Program-made: the position numbers and the translations under genes
Assembly (NCBI GenBank): GCA_027069035.1
Contig: JALXFI010000160.1
Coordinates: forward strand, 1 to 6,665
Direction: 5' to 3'
DNA: 6,665 nt
DNA from: a bacterium
GTDB taxonomy: Bacteria > Desulfobacterota > GWC2-55-46 > S146-80 > JALXFI01
Notes under the pieces: generated by a model
Seen by the model: the letters and a program-made list of their open reading frames with translations, nothing else
Database searches by the model: none
Told to the model about the DNA's origin: nothing
Shown: positions 6,038 to 6,665 of the stretch, piece by piece
Layout: every line of letters begins with the position of its first letter
How positions within the stretch are numbered: position 1 is the stretch's first letter

Positions 6038-6066
6038 TTGACAAATATTTTTTTGTGTTTTAATAT
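6038..6066 (+). promoter_or_regulatory. Promoter of the yefM-yoeB-like module
   Basis: A perfect -35 TTGACA (6038-6043) starts at the base after the mazF stop codon. A 17-base spacer separates it from TAATAT (6061-6066, four of six matches) as the likely -10. Transcription would begin near 6073, inside the palindromic operator, leaving a short leader of about 28 bases. The complete promoter means the second module can be expressed apart from the first. Confidence 0.65.
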
Positions 6067-6084
6067 GTACATATTAATGTACAT
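6060..6084 (+). promoter_or_regulatory. Paired TGTACA palindromes, YefM-type operator
   Basis: A perfect 18-base palindrome TTAATATGTACATATTAA (6060-6077) is followed by a short one, ATGTACAT (6077-6084). Both have the core TGTACA and their centres are 12 bases apart. The E. coli yefM-yoeB operator is known to consist of adjacent long and short palindromes with TGTACA cores. The long site here covers the -10 and transcription start, so binding by the antitoxin or its complex with the toxin should block RNA polymerase. The sequence pattern is seen directly; the binding partner is inferred from the neighbouring gene. Confidence 0.8.
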
Positions 6085-6100
6085 ATAGAAGGAGAGTATT

Positions 6101-6361
6101 ATGGCCAGTATAAGTGCAACTAAAGCAAGAACAAATTTTTTTGAATTAATCAAGGACACAATTAATAAACATAAGAAATTTCACATTCATCATCGTCAAG
6201 GTGATGTTGTGTTGATCTCTGAAGAAGAATATGAGAGTCTTCAAGAAACATTGGAATTACTATCTGTTCCTGGTTTTAGAGAGAGTATTGAAAAATCCGT
6301 TAAGCAGATTGAAAAAGGTGAGACATATTCTATGAATGATGTCTTTTTGGAAAAAAAATAA
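6101..6361 (+). CDS. Phd/YefM family antitoxin
   Basis: An 86-residue antitoxin whose N-terminal domain (about 1-50) has the Phd/YefM pattern: ISATKARTNFFELIKD (4-19), then HIHHRQGDVVLISEEEYESLQET (28-50), corresponding to the strand-turn that ends in V-x-I-S-x-x-E-Y/W-x-x-L. The C-terminal part (about 55-86, rich in Glu and Lys) would be the flexible segment that masks the toxin. AAGGAG (6089-6094) six bases before the ATG is a strong ribosome binding site. The stop codon overlaps the toxin start by one base (TAATG), a standard coupling arrangement. It presumably binds the TGTACA palindromes just upstream. It is as AT-rich as the first module. Confidence 0.93.
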   Translation: MASISATKARTNFFELIKDTINKHKKFHIHHRQGDVVLISEEEYESLQETLELLSVPGFRESIEKSVKQIEKGETYSMNDVFLEKK

Positions 6362-6615
6362 TGTCATATAGGGTTCTTTTTACCAAAGAGGCTTTTAAAG
6401 ACATTAAAAAACTATCTCCAAAAATAAAAAAGAAATTAAAAGATATAATTGAAAATCAAATCTTACAAGAGCCTGCTTCCGGTAAAAAACTAATTGGAGA
6501 TTTAACGGGTTTCTATTCAATAAGACTTACATATAAAGACAGAATTGTTTATAGCATTGATGACAAAAATAAAACTATTTATATCCATCGTGCTAAAACT
6601 CATTATGGTAAATAA
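6361..6615 (+). CDS. RelE/YoeB-like mRNA interferase toxin
   Basis: This 84-residue toxin has the RelE/ParE fold and would cleave mRNA, most likely on the ribosome. Its second half aligns by eye with E. coli YoeB, also 84 residues: GFYSIRLTYKDRIVYSIDD (50-68) parallels the YoeB segment around Arg59 to Asp73, and HY at 81-82 parallels the terminal His83-Tyr84. Arg61 would match catalytic Arg65. The segment holding YoeB Glu46 (GKGKPEPLK) is here shortened to GKKLIGDL, so that general base has no obvious counterpart. GKKL and the many N-terminal lysines recall RelE, which uses Lys and Arg. It may be intermediate between the two subfamilies. It follows the Phd/YefM antitoxin with a one-base overlap and no strong Shine-Dalgarno site. 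Confidence 0.88.
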   Translation: MSYRVLFTKEAFKDIKKLSPKIKKKLKDIIENQILQEPASGKKLIGDLTGFYSIRLTYKDRIVYSIDDKNKTIYIHRAKTHYGK

Positions 6616-6620
6616 AAAAA

Positions 6621-6656
6621 TGTACCCAAATCTCGCTATCGCGGGATTTGGGTGTA
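6621..6656. repeat. Hairpin repeat, copy 2 (REP-like)
   Basis: An inverted repeat with 13-base arms (6624-6636 and 6641-6653) closes a TATC loop, with one T-G wobble pair. The 28-base core 6625-6652 matches copy 1 at 26 positions in the same orientation, and both differing positions keep pairing through wobble or Watson-Crick exchange. Seven As (6614-6620) precede it, again giving a T run after the hairpin on the minus strand. It starts six bases beyond the toxin stop codon, so it may also stabilise the 3' end of the plus-strand mRNA, although no T tract follows it on that strand. Confidence 0.85.
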
Positions 6657-6665
6657 ATACCTACT

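Larger units (their letters stand above)
5377..6656. mobile_element. Candidate toxin-antitoxin cassette bounded by hairpin direct repeats
   Basis: Two complete, unrelated toxin-antitoxin modules on the same strand fill the space between two directly oriented hairpin repeats, with almost no spare sequence. The segment is visibly more AT-rich than the core operon to its left. No transposase, integrase or target-site duplication is seen, so a mobile unit is an inference. The repeats could equally be dispersed REP elements that landed on each side independently. Confidence 0.35.

Noticed and set aside
5377..6656. A CRISPR array, suggested by two near-identical palindromic repeats.
   Set aside because: There are only two intact copies, separated by about 1.2 kb of genes, and no spacer-sized units.

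Overview
The window looks like ordinary bacterial chromosome for about its left three quarters (1 to about 5100, nearly all on the minus strand), joined to a visibly more AT-rich accessory segment on the plus strand (about 5370 to 6665). Good sigma70-type promoters, Shine-Dalgarno sites and a tRNA with an encoded CCA end point to a bacterium. A stand-alone B12-dependent ribonucleotide reductase, an FmdB-type zinc ribbon and a DUF763 protein (a family known mostly from archaea and some deep-branching, often anaerobic bacteria) suggest an anaerobe or microaerophile of a Nitrospirota or Desulfobacterota-like lineage. The lineage is a guess.

Minus-strand core, in transcription order: a strong promoter (5071-5099) drives fmdB-like zinc ribbon, then suhB-like inositol monophosphatase, DUF763 protein and class II ribonucleotide reductase nrdJ. 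The last three are separated by only 5 and 11 bases. After a hairpin (958-983), a second strong promoter (915-943) drives rpe, followed by tRNA-Pro(CGG). The core encodes housekeeping metabolism: pentose phosphate epimerisation, deoxynucleotide supply, phosphate-ester hydrolysis and proline decoding, plus the uncharacterised DUF763 protein, which carries a helix-hairpin-helix-like motif.

Junction region 5022-5471: this gene-poor stretch holds the fmdB promoter, a probable degenerate palindromic repeat (5109-5137), a 42-codon C-terminal remnant of a protein that may be a REP-associated (RAYT/Y1-type) transposase (5167-5295), and the first of two near-identical hairpin repeats (5377-5412).

Accessory segment: two complete type II toxin-antitoxin modules lie in tandem. 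The first pairs a ribbon-helix-helix antitoxin with a MazF/PemK endoribonuclease; the second pairs a Phd/YefM antitoxin with a RelE/YoeB-like toxin. Each has its own promoter and palindromic operator candidates. The second operator shows the long-plus-short TGTACA palindrome layout with 12 bp between centres, as known for E. coli yefM-yoeB. The pair is bracketed by directly oriented copies of a 28-base palindrome (26/28 identical, both differences preserving base pairing), the second at 6625-6652. The most interesting reading is a small AT-rich toxin-antitoxin cassette inserted among REP-like hairpins next to a decayed candidate REP transposase. The transposase identity and the mobility of the cassette are inferences.
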